NCBI GenBank assembly: GCA_030710515.1
Contig: JALBCR010002239.1
Span: 382,501 to 446,500, forward strand
Reading direction: 5' to 3'
Length of the DNA stretch: 64,000 nucleotides
Source of the DNA: Abscondita cerata
Lineage: Eukaryota; Arthropoda; Insecta; Coleoptera; Lampyridae
This document shows, piece after piece, positions 23,831 to 34,420 of the stretch. The notes below the pieces were generated by a model. It ran no database searches. It was given only the letters and a program-made list of their open reading frames with translations, and was not told where the DNA came from. How positions within the stretch are numbered: position 1 is the first letter of the stretch; the number at the start of each line of letters is the position of its first letter. Made by a program: the position numbers and the translations under genes.

Positions 23831-24148
23831 ATGAAGATTGGAAATGACGTCTGTGCTGTTGATAATCTGAAATAAGTAGCAGAATTTCACTTCTCATCCA
23901 ATTTCTACTGCATTCTTGTTCAAGACAGATGGTAAAGTAGAATGGTTACCTTCCCGAGACTTGATCTTTTTCAAATGCACTGACTATGGGTCATTAGTCT
24001 CTAGTTTTGGTGCAGTTATGGTTTGCAAGTCGACATATAGCAACGTGTCTACAAGACAAACGAGTGGTTTAGAAGGGTGACATTATTAAACATTCATGCT
24101 ACTTTCATATTTTAATTTGACAAGGATTTTGCCTGTTTGATCATATAA
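23831..24148. other. No recognised gene
   Basis: Nothing recognised. Confidence 0.4.
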
Positions 24149-24150
24149 TA

Positions 24151-25524
24151 AGTGACATAGAAAGAAGAACATCCAGTAATAATGAATATTTTGTAAAATT
24201 TTTTTGGGAATATATTTGTTTGTATTAAGATAAAAAACGATCAGTTTTTTAGCCATATTGCCCTAGCGGTTGTTTTGTTAACCTCATACAAAAACACTTA
24301 CGATTAAGTAGCCCTAAAACAATGAATTAAGCATTTGTAAGTACAGTTGTCATTTAAGCGATTTAAATTGCATTTCAAAGAGCTTCTTTAATTCAATCAC
24401 AATGCCTCCAGTGCGAAGACGCCATAATTTTCGGCAATTAAGCGAGTTTGATAGGGGCAGAATTGTGGGATTGCGTGAGGCTGGTTTGTCTATGAGAGAT
24501 ATAACCGCTAGAACGCAACGGAGTTTAAACACTGTGGCAGTTTGTGTTCGGGCATGGAACTAAGAAGGCCGTACACCAAGAGCGAGAGGTACAGGACGTC
24601 GTCGAAGAACCACAGAACGCGAAGATCGCCGTCTTAGACTATTGGCTTTACGGGACCGCTTCTCTTCTACACGGGCGATTGCGGACCAGTGGTTTGAAGA
24701 ACATGGATGACCGATTAGGAAGCGAACCGTTTATAGACAGATAAGAACCTTTGGGCTCTTTTCATACCGTCCCCTTTTTGTGCTACCACTGACTCCAGAG
24801 CATCGACGTTATCGTCTAGCGTGGTGTAGAGAACGGGCAAATTGGGACTAAGAATGGAATTCAATTGTCTTTAGTGTTTGGGTATGCACGACGGTCGTGC
24901 AAGGGTGAAAGACAAGATCCCCAATTTTCTGTGAATAGGCATGTGCACCATACAGTTGGAGTTATGGTATGGGGAGCTATTGCTATTGGAAGTAGGTCAC
25001 CTTTGGTCTTCATTAGAGGTAACATGACCGCTGCGCGATACATCCAGGAAGTCGTAGACCCCCATATTGTACCTTATGTTCAGGCCATCCCCAACAGCAC
25101 ATTCCATCAAGACAACGCACGACCTCATGTTGCTAGGGTTTCTTTGGCTCATTTTGAGGCCAATCAAATTGCTTTGTTGCCTTGTCCACCAAGATAGCCC
25201 GATCTTTCGCCCATCGAGCACGTCTGGGATATTATGGGAAGAAGATTACTCAATTTACCTCACCCTGCACAAACTCTAGCGGCTTTGCAGCATCGGTTAC
25301 AGATAGCATGGTATGAGATACCTCAAGAAGAAATCGATCACCTCATTAGAAGTATGCCCAGACGTGTTAATGAGTGCACAAGACATTATTAAGTTTTTTG
25401 AAGAAGTTAACAGTTTAATTTTCATCAAATTGTGATGTTTACTAATCTAATTCGTATACACTAGTATACCAAAAATTGTTCGAATAAATTCGTTATTACT
25501 GGGTGTTCTTCTTTCTATGTCACT
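24151..25524 (+). mobile_element. Tc1-like element (DD34E)
   Basis: Terminal inverted repeats of about 31 bp (AGTGACATAGAAAGAAGAAC at 24,151 and its complement ending at 25,524) are flanked by TA at 24,149-24,150 and 25,525-25,526. The right repeat differs from the left by about one base. The 1,374-bp element holds one transposase gene. Confidence 0.9.
24402..25392 (+). pseudogene. Tc1-like transposase (DD34E), inactivated
   Basis: The ATG at 24,402 starts a paired helix-turn-helix region (MPPVRRRHNFRQLSEFDRGR). The catalytic domain follows: HQDNARPH near 25,110 gives the second Asp and SPIEHVWD near 25,210 the Glu, 34 residues apart. The first catalytic Asp (normally in a S-D-E-S motif after V-F) is absent: near 24,870 the sequence jumps from IVFS to a later part of the strand, a small deletion with a frame change. 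In-frame stops lie near 24,560 (TAA) and 25,195 (TAG). Length (about 330 codons) is normal. Confidence 0.9.
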
Positions 25525-25526
25525 TA

Positions 25527-27050
25527 GTATATATACAATGTCCCTACTGGTCTGTAAAAACTGTCAACTCCATGGTGGTTATTATAGTCACCACGGGACA
25601 TTTATTATAATTATAATATAACCGAAACGGAAGAAACGCGACAAGACAAAATGTGAGGTTAGAAATCTTTTTAAATTAGGATTCTATTGCGCATGTCGTG
25701 CAATTTTTATCCATCACGCAAAGATGTGCGAAAAGTTGTCATTCACTCTACAAATTCGAACATGTTGAGCAACTTTGGCAAAACAGTTTTTTGAAAATCG
25801 GAACGACTTGGAGTGAAACGAGCGACGCCGAGTGATAAATCAGAACGCAGCCCTAGCTAAAGTTAGGTGGTACGAAGGTCGCCGGTTCAGCTAACTAAAA
25901 CTAACGTTGCAACTTTTATTTATGATTTGTTTCACTTGTATACTTTAAAGGAAAGGGAAGTAATAAATTAAGTATAGCTTTACTAAGGTCACAAAAACTC
26001 TAATGGGTCTGTTTCCTGGTAGATTAGTATAGTTAGTCAAAAAGTATTTTGAAGGTAATGTTTTAACTATCATAATCTTGGCGCAGCATAATAAACATCC
26101 AGCAAGGTATCTTCCGAGCGGTGGTCTTCGGTGATGTGGTGTTTTAAGAAATATTTCTCGTATAATCGAGAATTTTTAATCGTTCTGTTCCATAACTTAT
26201 GATTATGCCATCTGTTACATTTATAGAGAGAATGATGAAGCAAATGTCATTGTAATTAACTAATTTAATTAGCTGACGTTCAATAATTAATGTAACAACT
26301 TTTTCTTCATTAATTTCAATTGAACAATCCTGTTAATAATTAAATTTAAAAAAGATAATTTAAGCTGAATTCTGACCAAATATTAATTTAAATTTGAAGT
26401 CTGTGTAGATGTGAATTAAACTTTGTATTCAAAGCGATTCTAAGCATCTTAATGAATAATTAAGTGTCATTACATCTTATAATTAAATTAAAATTTGATC
26501 AAAGTTTAATTAGTCTTTCTGAAACTCACAGTTTATCTTATTTTAATGCCAAACATGCAGAGTTCTTGCAATCGAAAAGTATTTTAATTGGTAATTACGC
26601 GTTTTGTGTGTTTTTATTAATTAGTCTGAAGTTCAATTTAAACTAGGACAAGCATTACTAGTAAATTATAGAAATTTTAGTTTAAAAGTATCATAAAACT
26701 TAACAGTTAATACAATTTTACACACAACATCCAAACGTCTACAGTTACTGAAACTGGCAACGTGAATTAGATTATTGTAACGTGCTGCCACAAAATCTGG
26801 CGCAACAGACAATAGAATTATTGTTTTAAATCAACGAATAATGAGCAATCCGTATACACCAAATTACACACGTGCACCTTAGATTATATTATCAGTTTTA
26901 TTATTCCTAATTTGTCGGCGTTTTGGCTACAACAAGGTGTAGACTTTATCAAGACATTCTGTCTTTATTGATAACAATTAGGTAAGATTACAAACGTAAT
27001 TATTAATATTTGTAAATTAAAAATATGTTTTTTTCCCAGAAAGCAAAAAA
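25527..27050. other. AT-rich sequence without a recognised gene
   Basis: No domain, ends or RNA gene recognised. Confidence 0.5.
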
Positions 27051-27054
27051 GGAA

Positions 27055-27957
27055 TATATCAAAAATTATCCAACGTAATAGAAAGTTTATACAAGCACGC
27101 AAGAAACTATGTCATTAGTAATAACAGCAAATCGGAAGAATTTAGAACAAGTAAGGGTTTGAGGCAAGGTGGTGTATGAGTCCAGTGCTATTCGCTTTTG
27201 CAGACGACCTGGTACTAATAGCAGGTAAAGAAGAAGATCTATAAACAAACTTAAATGTATGAAACAAGACGTTAATAAAAAACAGTATGGAAATCAACAT
27301 CAAAAAGACAAGAGTAATGGTAGTAGCGAAAGAACCGTACAAAAACAGATGTCCGTATAAATGGAAGAGAAGTAGAACATACCAAGAAATTCAATTGTTT
27401 AGGTGTAACAATAGAAGAAAACAGCAGACAAGAAACAGACATAACAGAAATAATAGATAAAACTAATAAACTATACTTGCTATGAATAAGACCTTTATAA
27501 GAAAGAAGGAAGTATCTCAAAATACACAATTAAGTGTTATAGAACGATTTAATTAGACCAATATTAACATACGGTTTTGAGTCATAGGTATTATCTTAAG
27601 GAATCCAAAAGAAAGTCGAAGCAATTGAACTGAAATATTTCAGAAAAGTTAAGGGTATCACTCTGAGAGATCATGTAAGAAATATGCTAGTTAGAGCAGA
27701 ACTAGAAGTTACACCAGTAAGTAATTCAAGAAACGTCAACTAAGTTGGTGGGGATTTCTTCAAAGAATGGATATCAATCGTGATGTAAAACAAATAGGGA
27801 AATCCAAAGCAGTAGGACAAAGAAACAGAGGGAGACCACGAGAAATGTAGGATAAGGAACTGGCAAAGATATTTGAAACAAAGGAGAAAACTTGGAAGGA
27901 TGCAAAGATCATAGCAAAAGATAAAAAAGAGTGGCGAAAGTTTGTGTACAATTCATG
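27055..27957 (+). pseudogene. Non-LTR retrotransposon RT, 3' part
   Basis: Fragments in changing frames give an RT palm: GLRQGG near 27,160, FADDLVLIAG near 27,198 and FNCLGVTIEEN near 27,390. A C-terminal tail follows with SWWGFLQRMDINRD near 27,745 and a GRPRE block with a KTWKDAK..A.DKKEWRKFV ending. 5'-truncated, many stops. Not the same element as at 16.9-17.8 kb, judging by the tail. Confidence 0.8.
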
Positions 27958-28070
27958 ATTTTTGTTATTGTGATGTTAAGTAGTGTAACCTTAACAAATA
28001 ATTAACATACATGTAAAATAAAATGTAAATTACAACCCTAAACCATAATGGTAGAAGGGAATTAATTATA

Positions 28071-28664
28071 CAGGGTGTTTTCTAAGTAATCTAAAATATT
28101 ATATGGGGCGCTTCGTCACTCAATTTTAAGACGAAAAGTTCATATAAACATGTGTGATAAGTCTTGTCGTTAATGAGATACAGGGTGTTTTATTATTTGA
28201 TTATGTAGCTTAGTAAACGTATCTGAACATGGTAAACGATTATTAGGATAACGGTGGGCATACATACGTCTAGCCTCTAAGGCGTTACCATTCGCTAATC
28301 CATACAAAAACTGCATATTAGCCATTTCGGCATTAGTAAACACAGGCATCGTTGTTAACTTAACACAAAAAGATCGTATTATTAACAGTTTATTGTTCGT
28401 TGTTTGCGTTAGTTTTTAGGTTTGACACAGTTGTCAACGTTATTCCAAAGGCCACTTAGAATAAGCATGTTTTTCGAAAACCAGTAGCGTCACCAGGAAA
28501 AATTAATTTCAAATACAATCAGAGCTGATTTATTATAAACAATTTAACACCCTGTATCTCATTAACGACAAGACTTATCACACATGTTTATATGAACTTT
28601 TCGTCTTAAAATTGAGTAACGAAACGTCCCATATAATATTTTAGATTACTTAGGAAACACCCTG
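28071..28664 (-). mobile_element. DD41D mariner-derived short element
   Basis: Inverted ends of about 128 bp (CAGGGTGTTTTCTAAGTAAT at 28,071 and its complement ending at 28,664) are flanked by TA. The 594-bp element keeps only the first part of a transposase gene between the ends, so it is an internal-deletion derivative. Its right TA is separated by only 2 bp from the TA of the next mariner. Confidence 0.85.
28174..28349 (-). pseudogene. Mariner transposase N-terminal fragment
   Basis: From the ATG at 28,349 the minus strand reads MPVFTNAEMANMQFLYGLAN and continues to PNNRLPCSDTFTKLHNQ, like the N-terminus of the transposase at 49.8-50.3 kb. It runs into the inverted terminal repeat and stops. 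The DNA-binding and catalytic parts are gone. Confidence 0.8.
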
Positions 28665-28822
28665 TATATACTGGGTGAGACATGAGGAGCTCATCAAACT
28701 CTAGGAGTGTATTATACAAGTAAAAATAATGTAAAAAAACTCATATGTTCTTATCCCATTTTCATTTGTTTTCAAGTTATAGCATATTAGCAAATAAACA
28801 AATTATACACTTAAAAATGTTC

Positions 28823-29409
28823 TTAATCATAGCGTTCTTTCAATAAATGTTCAAAAATACCGCCATTGACTTCTAAACATTTTCTGCTTCGTCTACGAAG
28901 AGAGTTTGTTGCTCTCCCAATTGATTCATTTCTTTTTTCTTTAATATGGACCGCAGTATTCTCAATTTGTCTAATTAGTGCATCCCGTGTGTCCACTTCT
29001 ATTTTGTAGACTTCATTTTTCATCCAGCCCCATAAAGAAAAATCTAGTGGTGTGAGGTCTGGAGATCTTGCAGGCCAATTAATAGGACCTCTACGACCAA
29101 TCCAACGCCCTGGAAAACGTTCGTTCAAATGTTGCTTGACCTGACGAGCGACATGTGCAAGAGCTCCATCGTGCTGATAGTACATCTGCATTCTAATATT
29201 TACAGGAACATCTTCTAACAGGCCTTGTAATTCATTTTGTAAAAAATGAGGTAGTTGTCTCCTGTAAGACGATCCTCCAAAATAAAAGGGTCAATTAAAT
29301 AACTGTCAACCATACTACACCACGCGTTCACAGAAAACAGATGTTGAAAATTGCTTTCGATTGTTGCGTGGGAATTTTCGTCTGACCATACATGATAGTT
29401 ACGAGTATT
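28823..29409 (-). pseudogene. DD41D mariner transposase, C-terminal half
   Basis: Read downward from 29,409: NTRNYHVWSDEN near 29,390, then NAWCSMVDSYLIDPFI, the second catalytic Asp in YQHDGALAH near 29,170, and SPDLTPLDFSLWGW near 29,050 with the third Asp 41 residues on (DD41D). The C-terminal GGIFEHLLKERYD ends at 28,823. A frame change separates the parts near 29,210. The N-terminal half is at 49,793-50,280 on the other side of the Polinton. Confidence 0.92.
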
Positions 29410-29415
29410 ATTAAT
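29410..29415. other. Polinton target site duplication, left (ATTAAT)
   Basis: ATTAAT here and at 49,787-49,792 border the Polinton. Polintons make 6-bp duplications. The hexamer lies within the mariner transposase codons. Confidence 0.92.
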
Positions 29416-29551
29416 AGTAGTGTAGTAGTACCGTTTCTGGCTCACTTTTGGCGCGAAATTTGAATTTGTAGTGGGGATATTTAAATGTCTGTTGTCCTCG
29501 TTTTCCTGCAGGGGCGTCCGTGCATGATCGAAATTGTTCAAGGTCGCTCGG
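29416..29551 (+). repeat. Polinton terminal inverted repeat, left
   Basis: 136 bp complementary to 49,651-49,786 with one mismatch that I can see (TTTTCC here, TTTGCC opposite, near 29,510). Weaker similarity continues inward after the 20-bp repeats. Confidence 0.95.
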
Positions 29552-29610
29552 AATTGTTCAAGGTCGTTTGGAATTGTTCAAGGTCGCTCGGAATTGTTCA
29601 AGGTCGCGCG
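29530..29610 (+). repeat. Four 20-bp direct repeats at the inner edge of the left TIR
   Basis: The unit GAATTGTTCAAGGTCGCTCG occurs four times with small changes. The right TIR has one copy, so the number changed in one end only. Confidence 0.85.
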
Positions 29611-29900
29611 GGGAAGTTTGGGGCGGTCCGGGACAGTTCGAGACCGCTCGAGGGTAATTGAACCAACGGGACAAGAGACGGGGTCGCTGTAGGTTAAAGA
29701 CTTTTGCCCTAAATTAAGTTCACATCTTACTTCGGGGTTAGTGAACTTTCATCCAATTAATGTAGAATGCTAATGCAGGTTAGCGAAATTTGATATTTCA
29801 GGATATAAAGTAAACAAAGTAGAACATTAAAATTGTTATATTTAACGTATTTTTTATATTACAGAATTATTACAATTATTTTACTTATATGCATGCATAC

Positions 29901-30861
29901 TTAAGCGATACTTTTTTTATCAATCCAACTATTGTGACTTGTATTAAAACCTAACCATTTTACATATATTTTATTTCCTTTTCTTTTAAAATTTTCTCAA
30001 TCAAGTATACATCGGGATGTTTCACTTTCTGAAGCTCTGCTTCGTAGAATCCTCCAAGAATATCTTCGCCTATTTTATCTCTTAATAGATAAGTAGTTGG
30101 ATTTGTTAGTTTAACTTTTCTTATTACAAAAATCTCATTTGACCAGTTTGGAGTGTAACCCTTTTGAAATATTTGTCTACGTTTACTTATTCTAACGTGA
30201 TCTCCAATTGAATATTTGTTCTTTACATGAGCAATTTTTATATTACTATAATTAGAATTTAATATAAGTTTTTCGTTTTTCTTATTAACCATGGATGGTT
30301 TCATTTTAATTGTTCGATGATAGGTGTTGTTGTATCGGGTTGTTATGCTTTGTAATATATTTACCCAATTATAGTGCCCCTGCAAACTAAACTGTTTCCA
30401 CAATAAATTTTTTAAAGTACGATTAACACGTTCGACTATCGAGGCCTTTTTTGTGCTAAAAGTACTATAATGATTTATATTGTTTTTCTTCATAAGAGTC
30501 TGAAACGTTTTATTATAGAATTCTAAACCGTGATCGGTTTGTAAATGAATGGGGAAGCATTCAGTTGCAAGAGGATTAATTTCATAGCTTCTGTCACATC
30601 TTTCCCATCTTTTGTTTTGATAGGAGCAGTCCAAACGTATTTAGAAAAACAATCAATTACAACCAGTATATACTTAAAATTTTTGTTTTGTTTCGCATAA
30701 GGAATCATTTCAACGAGATCAGCTTGTAGGGTTTCGTTAATACCTTTTACGATGACCCGTCGCCTTTTGAAGTTAATTCTTGCTGGTTTATGTAACTCTA
30801 ACACCACGTCCTCCTTAATTCTAGATGGTTTATACTTGTTAATCTGCTTTCGTGGAGCCAT
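29901..30861 (-). pseudogene. Polinton retroviral-type integrase, one frameshift
   Basis: This enzyme joins the element to its target. From the ATG at 30,861 a basic N-terminus leads to the rve core: first Asp in LQADLVEM near 30,715, second in LQTDHGLEF near 30,540, and Glu in ASIVERVNRTLK near 30,440, the D-D-E triad. The C-terminal part has a VKHPDVYLIEKILKEK segment near 30,010 and a chromodomain-like end (YVKWLGFNTSHNSW near 29,950) to the stop at 29,901. The frame changes near 30,560-30,630, inside the core, and again near 29,960 before the chromodomain part. All catalytic residues are present. It lies next to the left terminal repeat, pointing outward, and its start overlaps the stop of the neighbouring gene (TAATG). 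Confidence 0.93.
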
Positions 30862-31394
30862 TATGAATACTGTTCAAAATTTATTGGACATTTAAGAATT
30901 ATTTCAACAAACAGGGTTTTATCTGTTGTAGTAGTTTTAAGTGCTCTCGCTGCGTTCAATGATAATTCATTGTCCACAGACCGCAAATTCCTCGATTGAG
31001 TACTATCTTGCTTTGTATCATCATTTTGTTTTAAAGGTAATTCATAGTCAACAAACCGTATCGTTTTTAACGGAACCATATCTTGTTCAATATCATTATC
31101 TAATTGAAATGATATATTATCATTTAATTTTAGTGTATAGTTAATTGCTTCTTCTTTTGATAATGTGTTATCGTTTATATTAATAAAGACGTCGTTTCTA
31201 TTTACTAATATATTATCAATTAGTCCATATCGTAGTGGAAATACGTAATCGGTGTTATACGGGGTTATTATAAACTTACTATTAAAAATACTATTGGATG
31301 TAAACGTTAGGATGTGATGGTAAAACATGTCTTGATTAACTACAGATACTTGAGGATGTTTAATTATATGACGTCCAAATTTATCCAACGTCAT
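30861..31394 (-). CDS. Polinton protein of unknown function, 177 residues
   Basis: An uninterrupted frame from ATG at 31,394 to TAA at 30,861. The first half is rich in aromatic and hydrophobic residues (FTSNSIFNSKFIITPYNTDY), without a signal peptide or clear membrane helix. The second half has two similar acidic/basic segments (IRFVDYELPLKQNDD and LRSVDNELSLNAA). I recognise no family. It starts 1 base after the stop of the DUF8207-like gene (TGAAATG) and ends overlapping the integrase start, so the three are likely one transcription unit. It is one of the few unbroken frames in the element. Confidence 0.75.
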   Translation of the reverse strand: MTLDKFGRHIIKHPQVSVVNQDMFYHHILTFTSNSIFNSKFIITPYNTDYVFPLRYGLIDNILVNRNDVFININDNTLSKEEAINYTLKLNDNISFQLDNDIEQDMVPLKTIRFVDYELPLKQNDDTKQDSTQSRNLRSVDNELSLNAARALKTTTTDKTLFVEIILKCPINFEQYS

Positions 31395-31395
31395 T

Positions 31396-32536
31396 TCAGT
31401 ATATTATACCTGCTTCTTGAAGTTCTTCTATTATCGATACTATTTCGTTATTATGACTGGTGTTACCAGCAGTCTGAGATGCTACTAACAATTTTAGTCG
31501 GTCAACCAACTCATTAGGGTCATCCCAATACACATAATCGAAAAGTGAACTGCTAACCTTTTTAACATGCCCGTACCAAGTTTTACATTTGTTCTTCTTG
31601 GAGAATCATATCTTGTTATTGGCCCTTTGAAATATAAAGGCCCGATAACAGTTTTATATTTCTTTGACTTTGTTCCAACAATTCGTTCATTAGGATTAAA
31701 ATGACGCCTGCATGCGTTGCTAATATCTAAAATATCCTTATACGCATACAGATCTTCATCCGTGTATTTTTTAGGAAGGTTTTTAAACAATAGTTCATAC
31801 AATCCTGGGGTGCCTTTAAAATAGTGATTATCAACTTTTATATCTGATCCCACAAAATCTACTTTTGAACTTCCTATGTAATATTTTTCTTCAAAACTAT
31901 CGTGTCGTATTCCAGTTCTGTGATCATATGCTCCTTTGGTATCACGAATCATAGCATCAATATAATTTCTCGGTAATTCATCAAAACTATTTAAGTATTC
32001 TTCATAATCCTCTGTATCAATGACGTGTTCTATATTCTTTTTACTCTCGTTAACAGATTCATTAATTAAATCTTCAAAGTTATAATTTTCTAAATCATCG
32101 TTTTCACTTAGTTCTGCAATAAAGACTTCTTCATTTGAATTAGGTGTAGAAGTTGCATCACGAGGTAACTCATCTTCATAGTCCGGAAAGGATACTTTAT
32201 CATGTTTTAATGCACTTATTTGCGACTTAAGCTTTGATATTTTAGAATTTAGTTTATCTTCTGTTTTTAATGTTGAAGCAACATGTAGACTTGAATCAGT
32301 TTCACTTTTTAATTTTGCACTTGGTCTAAGTAAAGCACTATTAGAATTATGACTAACTGTTGTACCTTCTAGGTGATCCGATATTGTCTCTAGACGTTTA
32401 GTGATCGGAAGGAATACATTCTCCTGCATGACCTCATCTTGTTTTAGTAATTCTAACTTACGCTTTACTTCTTCTCGTTTTTAATTAATCTTTTTGTTAA
32501 TTCTATTTCATTAGAATGAGTAGTTGCAGAACTCAT
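31396..32536 (-). pseudogene. DUF8207-like Polinton protein, frameshifted
   Basis: From ATG at 32,536 a Lys/Glu-rich coiled N-terminus leads to an acidic linker and a C-terminal domain common in arthropod Polintons: VDNHYFKGTPGLYELLFKNL near 31,820, then a basic segment near 31,690, and a DYVYWDDPNELVDRLKLLV end near 31,510. I believe this is the DUF8207 family, from memory. Function is unknown. Single-base frame changes lie near 32,480 (after the first dozen codons) and near 31,560 (before the last 50). About 380 codons if read through. Confidence 0.75.
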
Positions 32537-32550
32537 AGTATAATATTTTC

Positions 32551-32558
32551 TTTATATA
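32551..32558 (-). promoter_or_regulatory. TATA-like box upstream of the minus-strand Polinton genes
   Basis: The minus strand reads TATATAAA 14-22 bases before the ATG at 32,536. The spacing is much shorter than for a standard core promoter with a leader. Confidence 0.45.
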
Positions 32559-32755
32559 CAACAATATTTGTAAGACAGCGACTTAACTGCTGAAGCGTTT
32601 ACTTGCAACCGTTCAACAGAACAGTGAAGTGTACTAAACGTAGTTAATCGCTTTTAAACAGATAATTAATAACGTCTATGAAATCGCTCAAAATTTTTTA
32701 TGAAGTTTATTTTTGAGGAAATTAAAAATTAAATAATGTTTAATAATTGTGCATC

Positions 32756-33451
32756 TTATTTAGAACTCAGCGGTTGAATAAATATGTCAAATCCTTTCCT
32801 GTATCGACCCGAATCAATAGCTCTCTCTTTATCTATAACTAAAAAGTCATATATGTTTTCCCAACATAATGAACAAATTTCTTTAAACTTATCGAACGTT
32901 AAATCAGCACTGACATTATCCTCATATACATGACGCAGATTCATAATATCTTGTTTGAATAGTATTAAAAATTTGCATTGTCTCGAATCAACTGTTTTGG
33001 GATACGGCTATAAGTTTGACACAAGTAAAAACAATCTATGTTTTTATGCCGACCCATACTGAAATATTCTCTCATTAAATTTTGTTTGTCACAAGCAACA
33101 TCATCGAAGATGAATATGGAATTTGATTTTGCTTGCGATGGAGATGGAATGTTGTTTTCTAAATTGTTATAAGCAAAATAATTGATACCTTGGATTGGTT
33201 TTAAAAGATTTTCTAAATAGCGATATTTTGATTGAAAGAGATTTAGAATAAACGTAAACGTTTTCAAATCGAAGCCCGTTTCCGTGCTCAATTAAACTGA
33301 TCATAGTGTTTGTTTTTCCACAGTTCGAGGGTCCCACAATAAGACAACGTATTGTAGACGGTAATAACTCACCATGTCTTTGACAGGTTTCAGAAATCTG
33401 TAAATCATTATTAGAAACCGTTAAAGTTATCGGCTGTTGCACAGTGCGCAT
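32756..33451 (-). pseudogene. Polinton genome-packaging ATPase (FtsK/HerA type), frameshifted
   Basis: The motor would drive DNA into preformed capsids. ATG at 33,451; Walker A in CLIVGPSNCGKTNTM near 33,330; Walker B in NSIFIFDDVACDK near 33,100; then FYLCQTYSRIPKQLIRDNANF near 33,000, matching the sensor-like stretch of this family, and a C-terminal YDFLVIDKE segment near 32,840. Frame changes lie near 33,250 and near 32,950. Length (about 230 codons) is normal. It is divergent from the PLA2-like gene, with 130 bp between the starts. Confidence 0.92.
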
Positions 33452-33581
33452 TTTGTTAAAAACTAAATAGAAACATTGATTTGAAAACAAATAAAAACAT
33501 AATTACATTTAAACAGTTGATTTAGTATTGATCGTGCGCTTGAACGATTAAAAACTATAAATAACCTCTTCGCAACCAAAT
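33452..33581. promoter_or_regulatory. Divergent promoter between ATPase and virion genes
   Basis: This 130-bp gap separates the two halves of the element by direction. On the plus strand TATAAATA lies at 33,556-33,563, only 18 bases before the ATG at 33,582. Confidence 0.5.
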
Positions 33582-33950
33582 ATGGTTAGAAAAAGTAAAA
33601 TTGTCAGGAAGAATCGTCACGGTGACGGTCTTGTAAATTCCGTTATTAATAAATTGCCATTCGAACTGCACATTCCGGGTTATAAATTCTGTGGTCCTGG
33701 AACAAAACTCGAAGCGATTAGCTAGAGGTGATCAAGGTGTTAATAAGCTCGACGAAGCTTGTAAAATTCATGATATAGCCTATAACAACCATAACGATTT
33801 GGAAAATAGACACAGAGCTGATTTGATTTTATTAGAGAAAGCGAAAAGAGAGTTCATTCATCGGACGCTTCGTTTGGAGAAAAAGCTGCAGCATTAGGTG
33901 TAGCAACAGCGATGAAAGCTAAAGTAAAAACTCGGCATGGGTTGTTTTAA
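33582..33950 (+). pseudogene. PLA2-like capsid-associated protein, frameshifted
   Basis: After a basic start (MVRKSKIVRKNRHGDG) the sequence HIPGYKFCGPGTKLE near 33,670 has the Y-x-G-P-G calcium loop. LDEACKIHDIAYNNH near 33,755 has the catalytic H-D-x-x-Y. Together these mark the secreted-PLA2-like fold used by parvovirus VP1 to breach endosomes. Frame changes lie near 33,710 and near 33,855. About 122 codons if read through. It is the first gene of the plus-strand virion cluster. Enzyme activity is an inference from the motifs. Confidence 0.85.
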
Positions 33951-34420
33951 GAAAAATAAAATTTTAAAACGCAAGCAAAGAAACGCATTAAAAAAGGAAA
34001 AGGGTTGAAATTTAAAGACGTGCTGAAAGTCACAAAATCTGCAATAAAAGGATATAAGTTTAACAATCCATCTGATGCTATCAAAACAGCAGTAAAATCA
34101 ATAAAATCATTAAAAGGAAAAAAGATATTAAAACCAACACGAGTAATACCTATACCAAAGATTGGAGGATTTCTACCCTTAATTCCAATTTTTACTGCAC
34201 TCGGGGCTTTGGGAACTTTAAGTGGTGGTGCAGCAGGAATAGCAAAGGCGGTTAATGATGCCAAACAAGCCAAAAAACAACTAGAGGAAAATCAAAGACA
34301 TAACAAAACCATGGAATCTATTGCTTTAGGAAAGTCGGGGAAATGGACTATACTTGAAACCATACAAAAGGACTCGGTCTTTTTTAGGACCACAAAACTC
34401 TCGAAAAACTACCAATAAAA
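33937..34420 (+). pseudogene. Basic, membrane-active core-like protein (adenovirus pX/pVI type)
   Basis: A Lys-rich N-terminus (MGCFKKNKILKR) overlaps the end of the PLA2-like gene. A basic stretch follows (KGKGLKFKDVLKVTKSAIKG near 34,010). A glycine/alanine-rich amphipathic hydrophobic segment, GGFLPLIPIFTALGALGTLS, near 34,165 comes next, and then a basic helix (NDAKQAKKQLEENQ). In related Polintons and adintoviruses such proteins are compared with adenovirus core or membrane-lytic proteins. A frame change lies near 33,975. The C-terminal end is uncertain because it overlaps the start of the protease. Confidence 0.7.

Noticed and set aside
25067..25279. Extra plus-strand frame in the Tc1 gene
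   Set aside because: Alternate frame of the transposase; the DD34E motifs are in the other frame.
29410..29541. Minus-strand codons before the mariner C-terminal half (ARTPLQENEDNRHLNIP)
   Set aside because: They are the Polinton terminal repeat read through, not transposase.
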